The translations under genes and the position numbers were made by a program. DNA of 64,000 nucleotides from Uruburuella suis (lineage in GTDB: Bacteria > Pseudomonadota > Gammaproteobacteria > Burkholderiales > Neisseriaceae), in contig NZ_SLXE01000007.1 of NCBI RefSeq assembly GCF_004341385.1, forward strand, positions 32,080 to 96,079. The letters run 5' to 3'. Positions 26,029-33,650 of this stretch are shown piece by piece. The stretch's first letter is position 1. The number at the start of each line of letters is the position of its first letter. The notes beneath the pieces were generated by a model, which worked only from the letters and a program-made list of their open reading frames with translations, was not told where the DNA came from and made no database searches.

Positions 26029-27822
26029 CTAAATCTTCAATTCCACGCGAATCAGCCCGCGCAGCGCATTGCACAACACAATCTCATCCGCCTGCCGCAA
26101 TTGCGCCTGCGTGATGCGGCGCTCGAAAATGTGCGCGGTGTTTAAATAATGTTGCGAATCGGCCAGCACGGCGCGGCGCATCACGCCGTTGAGAATGTCC
26201 AAATCCAACAGCGGCGTGTGCCATTCGCTGCCAAAGCGCACAAACACATTGCTGCGCCCGCCTTCGAGCAAACAGCCCTCGGTGTTGAAAAAAAGGCTGT
26301 CAAACGCGCCTTGCTGCTCGGCCTGTTGCCAGCCGGCATCATAAGCCGCGCGGCGGGTGGTTTTGAAGCGGCGCAGATAATCGTGCAACGGCAAAGCTTG
26401 CGGCGCGATCAGCGCATATTGCGCGCCGTGCAAGGGTGCACAGGCCGCGTGGCTCAAATGCAGGCCGTCTGAATTGAGCAAGGCTTTCACACGATATGGC
26501 CAGGCATCGGGCAAGGCTTGCAGATAGCGGCCGATTTGCGGCGCCGCATCGGGCGGCAGGCGCAGATTGAGCGCGTCGGCGGCTTGTTGCAAGCGCTCAA
26601 GGTGCAGCGGCAGCAATGTGCATTGAGCATTCTCGGCACGCAGCGTTTCAAACACGCCGAATTCGGGCGCGAGCGCGTTGAGAAAGTGCGCTTTCCATTG
26701 GCATTCTATATATTCGGCTTCGGCTTCGCTGTCGGCCACAATGCCCGAGCCCACGCCGTAAGTGCCTTGATAAAGGCCGTCTGAAAGCGGCTTGAGCTGC
26801 AAAGTGCGTATCACCACATTGAGCGTACCCTCAAAGCCCAGGCCGCTTGAGCAAGGTTTGAGATAGCCGATGCTGCCGGTGTAGAGGCCGCGCGGCGAAG
26901 TTTCCAGCGCATCGATAATCTGCATACTCATGCGCTTGGGCGCGCCGGTGATGGAGCCGCAGGGGAACGCGGCCCGAAAAATATCCGCCGCGCTCGTGTG
27001 CGGCTTGGCCTGCGCCTCGATGGCCGTGGTCATCTGCCACACGCTGCCGAAGCGGCGCACCTGAAAAGGCGCGGGCACGCGCACGCCGCCGGTGGTGGCG
27101 ATTTTGCCCAAATCATTGCGCAGCAAATCCACAATCATGATGTTTTCCGCGCGGTTTTTCGGGTCGGCCTGCAAAGCCTGCGCGCGCGCCTCATCGCCGC
27201 CATCGCCCAACACCGGCGCCGTGCCTTTCATTGGCTCGGTGGTAATCAGGCCGTCTGAAGCAATGTTGACAAACAATTCGGGTGAAAAAGAGAGCGTCCA
27301 GCCCGGCTGCTGCTTGTGGTCGGGCAGGTGCGCCAGCGCCGCATAAGGCACAGGCTGGCGCAAGCGCCGATAAAGCTGCGCCGGGTGGCCGTAGCTTTGC
27401 AGCTGCAAGCGCGTGGTGTAATTGATTTGATAAGTGTCGCCGCGCGCAATTGCCGCCTGAATTTCGCCCACCGCGTGCAGATAATCGGCTTTGCCGGTGT
27501 TGCTTGTCGGCGTGCTGATGCCGGCGGGCGCATGGTCGGGATAGCGGCTTTGCAGCCATTTTTCCGGCTCGGCAACCGTTTCGCATTTTCGAAACCAATG
27601 CAGCGCCAGGCTGGCATCGGGCTGCGGGCTTAAATGTTGCAGCGGGTGGCCGAAAGCATAATCCGCCCACAGCACCACATGCAGCCCCCGCTGCCAGCCT
27701 TGCTGCAACAGCCCATCCAGCCCGTGCAGCGTGTCGGCCTGCAAAAAGCGGCTTTCCACATAATCATCATAAAGCGTGGCGCAATCGCGCACCGCATCGT
27801 CGAGCAAGGCAAAATAAGGCAT
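26029..27822 (-). CDS. pabB: Aminodeoxychorismate synthase component I / aminodeoxychorismate lyase fusion
   Basis: A 597-residue bifunctional protein for p-aminobenzoate synthesis. Residues ~1-360 are a PabB chorismate-binding domain: the motif EPMKGTAP has the lysine that marks PabB rather than anthranilate synthase, followed by NIMIVDLLRNDLGKI and FPCGSITGAPK. Residues ~380-597 are a PabC-type PLP lyase, with FKTTRRAAYD holding the likely PLP lysine, and LFFNTEGCLLEGGRSNVFV. It would need a PabA glutaminase from elsewhere. Fusions of this kind are known in several bacteria. Three DUS lie within the coding sequence, read as SDGL. Confidence 0.93.
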   Translation of the reverse strand: MPYFALLDDAVRDCATLYDDYVESRFLQADTLHGLDGLLQQGWQRGLHVVLWADYAFGHPLQHLSPQPDASLALHWFRKCETVAEPEKWLQSRYPDHAPAGISTPTSNTGKADYLHAVGEIQAAIARGDTYQINYTTRLQLQSYGHPAQLYRRLRQPVPYAALAHLPDHKQQPGWTLSFSPELFVNIASDGLITTEPMKGTAPVLGDGGDEARAQALQADPKNRAENIMIVDLLRNDLGKIATTGGVRVPAPFQVRRFGSVWQMTTAIEAQAKPHTSAADIFRAAFPCGSITGAPKRMSMQIIDALETSPRGLYTGSIGYLKPCSSGLGFEGTLNVVIRTLQLKPLSDGLYQGTYGVGSGIVADSEAEAEYIECQWKAHFLNALAPEFGVFETLRAENAQCTLLPLHLERLQQAADALNLRLPPDAAPQIGRYLQALPDAWPYRVKALLNSDGLHLSHAACAPLHGAQYALIAPQALPLHDYLRRFKTTRRAAYDAGWQQAEQQGAFDSLFFNTEGCLLEGGRSNVFVRFGSEWHTPLLDLDILNGVMRRAVLADSQHYLNTAHIFERRITQAQLRQADEIVLCNALRGLIRVELKI

Positions 27823-27854
27823 ACGGCAGGCAGCAAAATAAAAGCGCGATTATA

Positions 27855-27968
27855 TAGTGAAATGAATCAAAAAGTGCTGCGGCGTTGCCGCGCCTTGGCA
27901 TGCTGCTTGTGCTGTTTGCGGCCGGCTGCCTTGTGCATCTTCATTCTTCATTTCTCTGCTTTATAGAT
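27855..27968. repeat. Diverged Correia-like element with TATAGTG end
   Basis: A copy of about 114 bp begins TATAGTGAAATGAA and ends CATTTCTCTGCTTTATA. Its core contains GCGTTGCCGCGCCTTG and GTGCTGTTTGCGG, corresponding to the core of family A and of Correia elements. Thus it combines a Correia-type end with a Correia-type core. There is no gene in this interval (27823-28114). Confidence 0.6.
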
Positions 27969-28114
27969 AGCGCAAAGCGTGCGGCGGGTTGTAACAAACG
28001 CAAAACCGCCGCCGCATCAGGCAAAAACGGTAATTATTTTGTATATATTTGTTAAAAGCGCTAAAATAAGCACATATAAATAGAGACGAAACCACCCAAT
28101 AAAAGGAGCAGCAA

Positions 28115-29050
28115 ATGACAGCAGACCAACAATTAAAGCCGTATGAAAAAATCGATTTAGGCAATAAAAAAGACCAACTGCAAGTGTTTGAAGAATCTGT
28201 GCTCGAGCATCAAGGCCGCAGCAGCGCCGAAGATTCCAGCGTGGCGCCGCTGCCCGAAAACTATCCCTACCGCACCCGCATGAGCCGGCGCGTGTATGAG
28301 CGAGAAAAAAAAAAGCTGCAAATCGAATTGCTCAAAGTGCAAAGCTGGGTGAAAGAATCGGGTCAGCGCATTGTGTGCATTTTCGAAGGCCGCGATGCTG
28401 CCGGCAAAGGCGGCACCATCAAGCGCTTTATGGAGCATCTCAACCCGCGCGGCGCGCGCGTGGTGGCCTTGGAAAAACCCACCGAAACCGAGCGCGGCCA
28501 ATGGTATTTCCAGCGCTATATCCAAAACCTGCCCACCTCGGGCGAAATGGTGTTTTTCGACCGCTCGTGGTACAACCGCGCCGGCGTCGAGCGCGTGATG
28601 GGCTTTTGCGAGCCGCACGAATATTTACTGTTTATGCGCCAAACCCCCGAATTCGAACGTATGCTCGTGTCCAGCGGCATTCATCTGTTTAAATTTTGGT
28701 TTTCCGTGAGCCGCGAAGAGCAGCTGCGCCGCTTTATTTCCCGCCGCGACGATCCGCTCAAACATTGGAAGCTCTCACCCGTCGATATCCAATCGCTCGA
28801 CCGCTGGGATGAATACACCGATGCCAAAAACGCCATGTTTTTCCACACCCACACCGGCGACGCCCCGTGGACAGTGGTGAAATCCGACGATAAAAAACGC
28901 GCCCGCCTCAACTGCATCCGCGCCTTTTTGCACCATCTCGATTATCCGGGTAAAGACGTAAAAGCCATCGGCGCGCTCGACCCCCTGATTGCCAGCGTGC
29001 CCGGCACCACCTTCACCAAAGAGAGCAGCTTTGATGTGCTCGACGATTAA
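28115..29050 (+). CDS. ppk2: Polyphosphate kinase 2 family protein
   Basis: A PPK2-family enzyme transferring phosphate between polyphosphate and nucleotides. The 311 residues hold a Walker A loop GRDAAGKGG (92-100), the lid PRGARVVALEKPTETERGQWYFQRY (in part, ~111-134) and Walker B VFFDRSWYNRAG (~147-157). This is a single-domain class-I-like PPK2; substrate preference (GDP or ADP) cannot be read off. AAAGGAG 8 bp upstream supports the start. It is monocistronic with a DUS hairpin after it. Confidence 0.93.
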   Translation: MTADQQLKPYEKIDLGNKKDQLQVFEESVLEHQGRSSAEDSSVAPLPENYPYRTRMSRRVYEREKKKLQIELLKVQSWVKESGQRIVCIFEGRDAAGKGGTIKRFMEHLNPRGARVVALEKPTETERGQWYFQRYIQNLPTSGEMVFFDRSWYNRAGVERVMGFCEPHEYLLFMRQTPEFERMLVSSGIHLFKFWFSVSREEQLRRFISRRDDPLKHWKLSPVDIQSLDRWDEYTDAKNAMFFHTHTGDAPWTVVKSDDKKRARLNCIRAFLHHLDYPGKDVKAIGALDPLIASVPGTTFTKESSFDVLDD

Positions 29051-29099
29051 GCCCGATATTAAAGCAGCACATCGAGCATATATATAGAAGCGATAAGCC

Positions 29100-29134
29100 A
29101 AGGCCGTCTGAAGCCTTTCTTTCAGACGGCCTTT
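29100..29134 (+). terminator. Inverted DUS pair, terminator of ppk2
   Basis: Opposed DUS with an 8-nt loop, ending in CTTT. Confidence 0.75.
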
Positions 29135-29146
29135 ACCATAATAGCG

Positions 29147-29395
29147 TGTAGGTCGGATTCTCGAATCCGACACTTGTTCGCAGAACAAGCATCTTTCACT
29201 TTTGTAGAATAAACATCGTGCCTATTCGGCCTTGCGGCCAAATGTCGGATACAAGTATCCGACCTACGGATTTTCAGCAAACCGGCGGGCTTGTGCGTTC
29301 AAGGCCGTCTGAAGCCTTTCTTTCAGACGGCCTTTCCCATGACAACGTGTAGGTCGGATTTTCTAATCCGACGCTTGTTCGCAGAACAAGCATGA
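29147..29395. repeat. Family C core fragments with a DUS hairpin
   Basis: Two partial copies of the family C core: 29147-29270 with both halves (GTCGGATTCTCGAATCCGAC and GTCGGATACAAGTATCCGAC), and 29349-29395 with the left half only. A DUS hairpin at 29301-29335 lies between them. The A/C-type ends are absent. The spacer TCAAGGCCGTCTGAAGCCTT recurs before each copy, suggesting a segmental duplication. Confidence 0.6.
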
Positions 29396-29690
29396 TGCAT
29401 CCCGCTTGAAACATTCCTACCTTGAAAGCTGCCCCGCCGATTCCCGTCCAAGCGGTCGCAATGCCCGTTTTAAGCCGCCCACACCCGTTTTCAGCATTAA
29501 ACAAAACAACAAAATTGCCCCGAGCCGCATCGGCAAGTGCCAAAATGCCACACAAACCCCGATTGTGTTGTAAACCTGCAAATCAAATTACTGATTTTAT
29601 ATCGCTATGATTTTTAAGGGCTTAAATAAAATATGTGGGAAAAAGCACACACTTTGGGGCATAAACTGCCAAGCAAAAGGCGGATAAAGT
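29396..29690. other. Gene-free AT-rich region upstream of the porin
   Basis: No ORF with coding character is visible. Base composition drops towards AT as the porin promoter is approached. It probably holds upstream regulatory sites of the porin gene, but no motif is recognisable. Confidence 0.4.
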
Positions 29691-29719
29691 TTGTTTTTTT
29701 ACAACGAAGCAATTATATT
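29691..29719 (+). promoter_or_regulatory. Putative porin promoter with a T-tract in the spacer
   Basis: The -35 box TTGTTT (29691-29696) and -10 box TATATT (29714-29719) are 17 bp apart. A run of seven T (29694-29700) overlaps the -35/spacer. The 5' leader then has a hairpin (ATGAAATC 29727-29734 / GATTTCAT 29768-29775). Confidence 0.45.
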
Positions 29720-29824
29720 AGCAGACATGAAATCGCTAACGCTGCGATGAATGCAAAAGCTTGGATGGATTTCATATCACCCCATTTAAGTTTGATTTCT
29801 TAAACATAGAAAAGGAATACAGCA

Positions 29825-30922
29825 ATGAAAAAAACTCTGATTGCTTTGACCCTGGCGGCTCTGCCGGTTGCAGCTTCTGCCGACGTAATTCTGTACGGCC
29901 AAATCAAAGCCGGCGTTGAGGTTTCTCAAACTAAAACTAAAGTTAATGGCAAAGAGACCAAAAGCGACACCGGTTCGCAAATCGCCGACTTCGGCTCACG
30001 CATCGGCTTCAAAGGCCACGAGCACTTGGGCAACAACCTGAACGCCATTTGGCAGGTTGAAAACAACGTAAACGTTGCAGGCGACGGCGACTGGGCCGGT
30101 CGTGAATCATTCATCGGTTTGGAAGGCAACTTCGGTAAAATCCGTGCCGGTAAGCTGGAAACCCAACTGAAAAGCATGGATTCTTTGGATCCGTGGGAAT
30201 ACAGCAACAACGCTTTGGGCTTGGGCATGTTCCAACGCACTGGTGAGCGCATTGTTTCTGTGAAATACGATTCTCCGGTTTGGGCCGGCTTCAGCGGTAA
30301 CGTACAATTCACCCCGCGTGATAACGGTACTGAAGTACGCAATGAAGGCGTGACTACTGGTCGTGCTGACGATGCCAGCGACACTTCACGCTACTACGCC
30401 GGTTTGAACTATGAAAACGCTGGTTTCTTCGCCCGCTACGGCTTCGGTTACAAAAAATCTGCTTATGTGACTACTGCTGGCGAAAGCAAATCAGGTCAAG
30501 CGCATAAAGTAGAAGGCGGTTACGATGCCAACAACCTGTTTGTTGGTTTGGGCTACCAATACACCAATGGTTGGGATAGCTATGACAGCTATGTTGCTCA
30601 GTTGAGCAGCGATAGCTACTACATCGCTGCTGCCGATGACAGCGTAGGCCTGAAAGCACATGAAGTGGCTACCACTGTTGCTTACCGCTTCGGCAATGTT
30701 GTACCACGCTTCTCTTATGCCCACGGCTTCAAAGGTAAAGGTGCTGGTTTGACCGATTCAGAGCGTAAGATCACCAAATACGACCAAGTTGTGTTGGGTG
30801 CCGATTACGACTTCTCTAAACGCACCACTGCCTTGGTGTCTGCCGGCTGGCTGCGTGCTGGTGGCGGCGACAACAAGTCTGAAACCACTGCCGGTATGGT
30901 TGGTCTGCGTCACAAATTCTAA
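29825..30922 (+). CDS. Major outer-membrane porin
   Basis: A 365-residue general porin of the neisserial PorA/PorB family (Gram-negative porin superfamily, 16-strand trimeric barrel). The signal peptide is cleaved after Ala19 (VAASA/DVILYGQIKAGVE). The body alternates amphipathic strands with variable loops, and the protein ends in GMVGLRHKF with the terminal Phe needed for barrel assembly. AAAAGGAA lies before the start. Codon choice (CTG, GGT, CGT, AAC) differs from its neighbours and signals very high expression. Whether it is the PorB orthologue cannot be decided here. Confidence 0.95.
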   Translation: MKKTLIALTLAALPVAASADVILYGQIKAGVEVSQTKTKVNGKETKSDTGSQIADFGSRIGFKGHEHLGNNLNAIWQVENNVNVAGDGDWAGRESFIGLEGNFGKIRAGKLETQLKSMDSLDPWEYSNNALGLGMFQRTGERIVSVKYDSPVWAGFSGNVQFTPRDNGTEVRNEGVTTGRADDASDTSRYYAGLNYENAGFFARYGFGYKKSAYVTTAGESKSGQAHKVEGGYDANNLFVGLGYQYTNGWDSYDSYVAQLSSDSYYIAAADDSVGLKAHEVATTVAYRFGNVVPRFSYAHGFKGKGAGLTDSERKITKYDQVVLGADYDFSKRTTALVSAGWLRAGGGDNKSETTAGMVGLRHKF

Positions 30923-30940
30923 TCTCACGATTAGCCTTGA

Positions 30941-30968
30941 AAAGAGCCTGCTTCGCAGGCTCTTTTTT
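30941..30968 (+). terminator. Rho-independent terminator of the porin gene
   Basis: The stem AAAGAGCCTG/CAGGCTCTTT with loop CTTCG is followed by a T-run. One of the few terminators here not built from DUS. Confidence 0.9.
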
Positions 30969-30992
30969 ATGGCCACCACCACCGTAGCCGCC

Positions 30993-31359
30993 GTAGGTAC
31001 GCACGCCGCGCTTTTTGCGGCGTAATCGTACGCATGAAGCCTCGCAACCTTCATAAAACAAAGGCCGTCTGAAACCCAGTCACCGTAGGTACGATTAGCC
31101 GCGCTTTTTGCGGCGTAATCGTACGCATGAACTCCCACAACTTATAGAAACAAAAGGCCGTCTGAAGCCCAACTGCTTTCAGACGGCCTGCTTGATTGCT
31201 ACGGAATACGTTCGAGCGCATGCGTACGATTACGCCGCCTTTGGGCGGCTAATCGTACCTACGCTGTGGTTGTGGAACACCCTTAATCGCATGCGCACGA
31301 TTACGCCGCTTTTGGGCGGTGTGCATACCTACGCTGTGGTTGTGGAACACCCTTAATTC
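30993..31359. repeat. REP array on the 3' side of the RAYT gene
   Basis: Four palindromic REP units: 30993-31036, 31085-31130, 31219-31262 and 31290-31332, with GTACGATTA/TAATCGTAC stems and CCGC...GCGG inner stems. Units 2 and 3 face each other across a DUS hairpin (31155-31190), forming a REPIN-like doublet. Units 3 and 4 lie in a 71-bp tandem duplication (31218-31288 and 31289-31359). The interval 30969-31371 has no other gene. Confidence 0.8.
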
Positions 31360-31371
31360 GTATGCATGCAG

Positions 31372-31899
31372 TCACTCACCAAAATCGCCTTCTTCAATTA
31401 TGCCGGCCCAATCTTGCGGATAAACGCCTTGCTCGACATAGCGGTGAAAAGTGGAATATGGCGAATCTTTCACTTGCTCAACCAAGCCGTGTTTCAGCGG
31501 ATTGATATGCACATAATCGAAATGCCGTTGAAAATCTTCTTCATCGCGAATCAAATGTTCCCAATAATGACGTTGCCAAATGCCGCGTTCGCCTGCTTGC
31601 TGCCGGATGGGCGAGCGATATTCGGTTAAAGGCAGGCTGCGGCTGAAATGGCTTTTAATCAGCCGCCAGCGCGTGGAATAATTGCTGTCTCCTTGGGGTA
31701 AGCGCCAAATGCAATGCATATGGTTTGGCAACACCACCCAAGCCACAATCTCAAACGGATGGCTTGCCCGCACTTTTCGAACCGATTGCCTGAGCAATTC
31801 TATTTCACGCACCAATAAATCATTGTGCCTGCGCTGCAACAGGTTGACGGTGAAAAACCACATGCCGCCGGGGCGGTGCATACGTTTGTAATTCGGCAT
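31372..31899 (-). CDS. REP-associated tyrosine transposase (RAYT)
   Basis: A 175-residue single-domain Y1 HUH transposase of the IS200/IS605-related TnpA-REP group. The HUH motif is NHMHCIW (His60, His62); the catalytic tyrosine is Tyr129 in DYVHINPLKHGLV. Other family marks are GGMWFFTVNL near the start and the WQRHYWEHLIRDEEDF segment. The start at 31899 (MPNYKRMHRPGG) fits the family; the upstream open frame translates REP sequence. REP palindromes lie on both sides, the usual RAYT arrangement. It is not flanked by IS ends, so it is a domesticated or REP-mobilising enzyme. Length and motifs look intact. Confidence 0.93.
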   Translation of the reverse strand: MPNYKRMHRPGGMWFFTVNLLQRRHNDLLVREIELLRQSVRKVRASHPFEIVAWVVLPNHMHCIWRLPQGDSNYSTRWRLIKSHFSRSLPLTEYRSPIRQQAGERGIWQRHYWEHLIRDEEDFQRHFDYVHINPLKHGLVEQVKDSPYSTFHRYVEQGVYPQDWAGIIEEGDFGE

Positions 31900-31960
31900 A
31901 TTGCAAGATGTCGGATTTAATGTGTAAAGGTGATTATAAATGAAAATATATTTAAGCGCT

Positions 31961-32243
31961 GTAGGTGCGCACGCCGCGCTTTTTGCGGCGTAATCGTACG
32001 CATGAACTGCGGCCGTGCGCACTTACGATGTTGCGCATTACTTCGCGCGCAGCCGTCGTAGGTACGATTAGCTGTAGGTACGCACGCCGCCCAAAGGCGG
32101 CGTAATCGTACGTATGAAGCCTCACAACCTTCATAAAGCAAAGGCCATCTGAAACCTCAAAGCTTTCAGATGACCTGCTTGATTGCTACGGAACACGCTC
32201 AATCGCATGCGTACGATTACGGCCTGTTGCCGTGCGTACCTAC
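31961..32243. repeat. REP array on the 5' side of the RAYT gene
   Basis: REP units at 31961-32004, 32058-32073 (half), 32074-32117 and 32206-32243. The last two are inverted around a spacer that matches that of the 31130-31219 doublet, but the DUS in it is mutated on both arms (GCCATCTGAA at 32144 and TTCAGATGAC at 32164). No gene lies between the RAYT start and the methyltransferase stop at 32256. Confidence 0.8.
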
Positions 32244-32255
32244 GATGTGGCGGCA

Positions 32256-33380
32256 TTATTTGGCGCGTAGGCGGTAAAGATAGGTGGTTTCCTGCGTGCG
32301 GGCGAAGGCTAAGGGGTCGGCGGTGTTGAGGGCTTTTTGGTGTTGCGGTTTGGTGTGCAGAATATCGATCACATTTAGTGAGGCCGTCTGAAAGCATTGG
32401 CTGAGAAATTCGGGCGCTCGCAGGTGCAGGTGCTCGGCTAAATCGGAAATGATCAGCCAGGCTTCGCCGCCGGGGTTGAGGTGGGCGGCGGCACCGTTGA
32501 GAAAGCCTTGCAGCATGGCGCTGCCGGGGTCGTAGAGGGCGGCTTCGATGGCGGATGTGGGTTTGGCCGGCAGCCACGGCGGGTTGCACACGATTAAATC
32601 GGCGCGCGCGGCGGGGAATAAATCCACCGCTTCGATTTGCACTTGTTTTTCCAGCCCCAGCCGTTGCAGATTGGCGCGGGCGCAGGTGATGGCGCGCGGG
32701 TTGGTGTCGGTGGCGGTGATGTGCGGCACGCCGCGACGACGGGCGAGCAGGGCGGCGAGCACGCCGCTGCCGGTGCCGATATCGAATGCGTGCTGGCAAG
32801 ATTCGGGCAACGGCGCCTGCATCAATAAATCGAGATATTCGCCGCGCAAGGGGGAAAACACGCCGAAAGGCACGTGGATTTTGCCGCCGAGCGCGGGGAT
32901 GTCCACGCCTTTTTTGTGCCATTCGTGCGCACCGATAAAGCCCAGCAATTGGTTGAGCGGCAGCAGAAAAGGCGTATCGTTGGCCTGCCCATACACATCG
33001 TTCAGCGCGGCACGCACATCGGGTGCGCGCGGCAAATCGAGCGTGAAGCCTGCACCGATTTCCACCGCCAGCATATTGAGCAACCGGCTTTGCTGCGCCT
33101 GCTGCATGCGGTGGCGGTGGAAAGCGGCTTGAATATCGGCATCGGCGGCGCGTGTGCTGTTTTTGTGCAAACGCTTTTTCATCGCTGCCAGCACTTGCTT
33201 GGCGTTGTGAAAATCGCCGCGCCACACGCTGGCAATGTGTTCGCGGGCGTTTTTCAGCACCGTATCGGCATTGGTTTCGTGCACAAACAGCGCTTGCTTG
33301 GGCGGCTTTTGCGTGCTTTCGTTGCGCCAGGGCAGCTCATCGTGGCGGCCGGTGGAAATCAAATCATATTTATCAAGCAT
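32256..33380 (-). CDS. Class I SAM-dependent methyltransferase
   Basis: A 374-residue methyltransferase. Residues ~1-185 form an N-terminal helical region; ~190-340 are the Rossmann SAM-binding domain with motif I FDIGTGSGVLAALLA (199-213), TATDTNPRAI after strand 2 and the catalytic tetrapeptide NPPW at 266-269. NPPW/NPPY marks enzymes that methylate amide or exocyclic amino nitrogens (glutamine, adenine N6, guanine N2), so an rRNA or protein target is likely. Substrate cannot be named. The stop lies 12 bp from a REP unit, and a DUS within the gene encodes part of CFQTASLN. Confidence 0.85.
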   Translation of the reverse strand: MLDKYDLISTGRHDELPWRNESTQKPPKQALFVHETNADTVLKNAREHIASVWRGDFHNAKQVLAAMKKRLHKNSTRAADADIQAAFHRHRMQQAQQSRLLNMLAVEIGAGFTLDLPRAPDVRAALNDVYGQANDTPFLLPLNQLLGFIGAHEWHKKGVDIPALGGKIHVPFGVFSPLRGEYLDLLMQAPLPESCQHAFDIGTGSGVLAALLARRRGVPHITATDTNPRAITCARANLQRLGLEKQVQIEAVDLFPAARADLIVCNPPWLPAKPTSAIEAALYDPGSAMLQGFLNGAAAHLNPGGEAWLIISDLAEHLHLRAPEFLSQCFQTASLNVIDILHTKPQHQKALNTADPLAFARTQETTYLYRLRAK

Positions 33381-33650
33381 AGCGGTTTGTCAAATATATT
33401 GGCAGCCGCCAGTTTACGCTATTTTCAGACGGCCTGTTTGATTGCTGCGGAACGCGCCCGAACGCATGCGTATGATTACGGCATGCGGCCGTGCGTACCT
33501 ATGCAGCTCTAAAATAGACAATTTGTATATAAAATATCATAAAATATAAATTTGCAATCAAAATAAATAAAATTGTTGCCGTTTTGTCTGATTTAAGTAT
33601 AATCAGGCTCATCAATCCGTTGGAAAACATTTTTTAGACAAAGGTGCATC
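33381..33650. promoter_or_regulatory. leuA upstream region: REP unit and promoter
   Basis: A degenerate REP unit with its DUS-side spacer occupies about 33421-33503. AT-rich sequence follows. A good promoter is seen: -35 TTGCCG (33575-33580), 16-bp spacer, -10 TATAAT (33597-33602), giving a leader of about 45 nt to the ATG at 33651. Confidence 0.6.

Noticed and set aside
30993..32243. CRISPR array
   Set aside because: The repeats are palindromes with unequal spacing, opposite orientations and no unique spacers; they are REP units around a RAYT gene.
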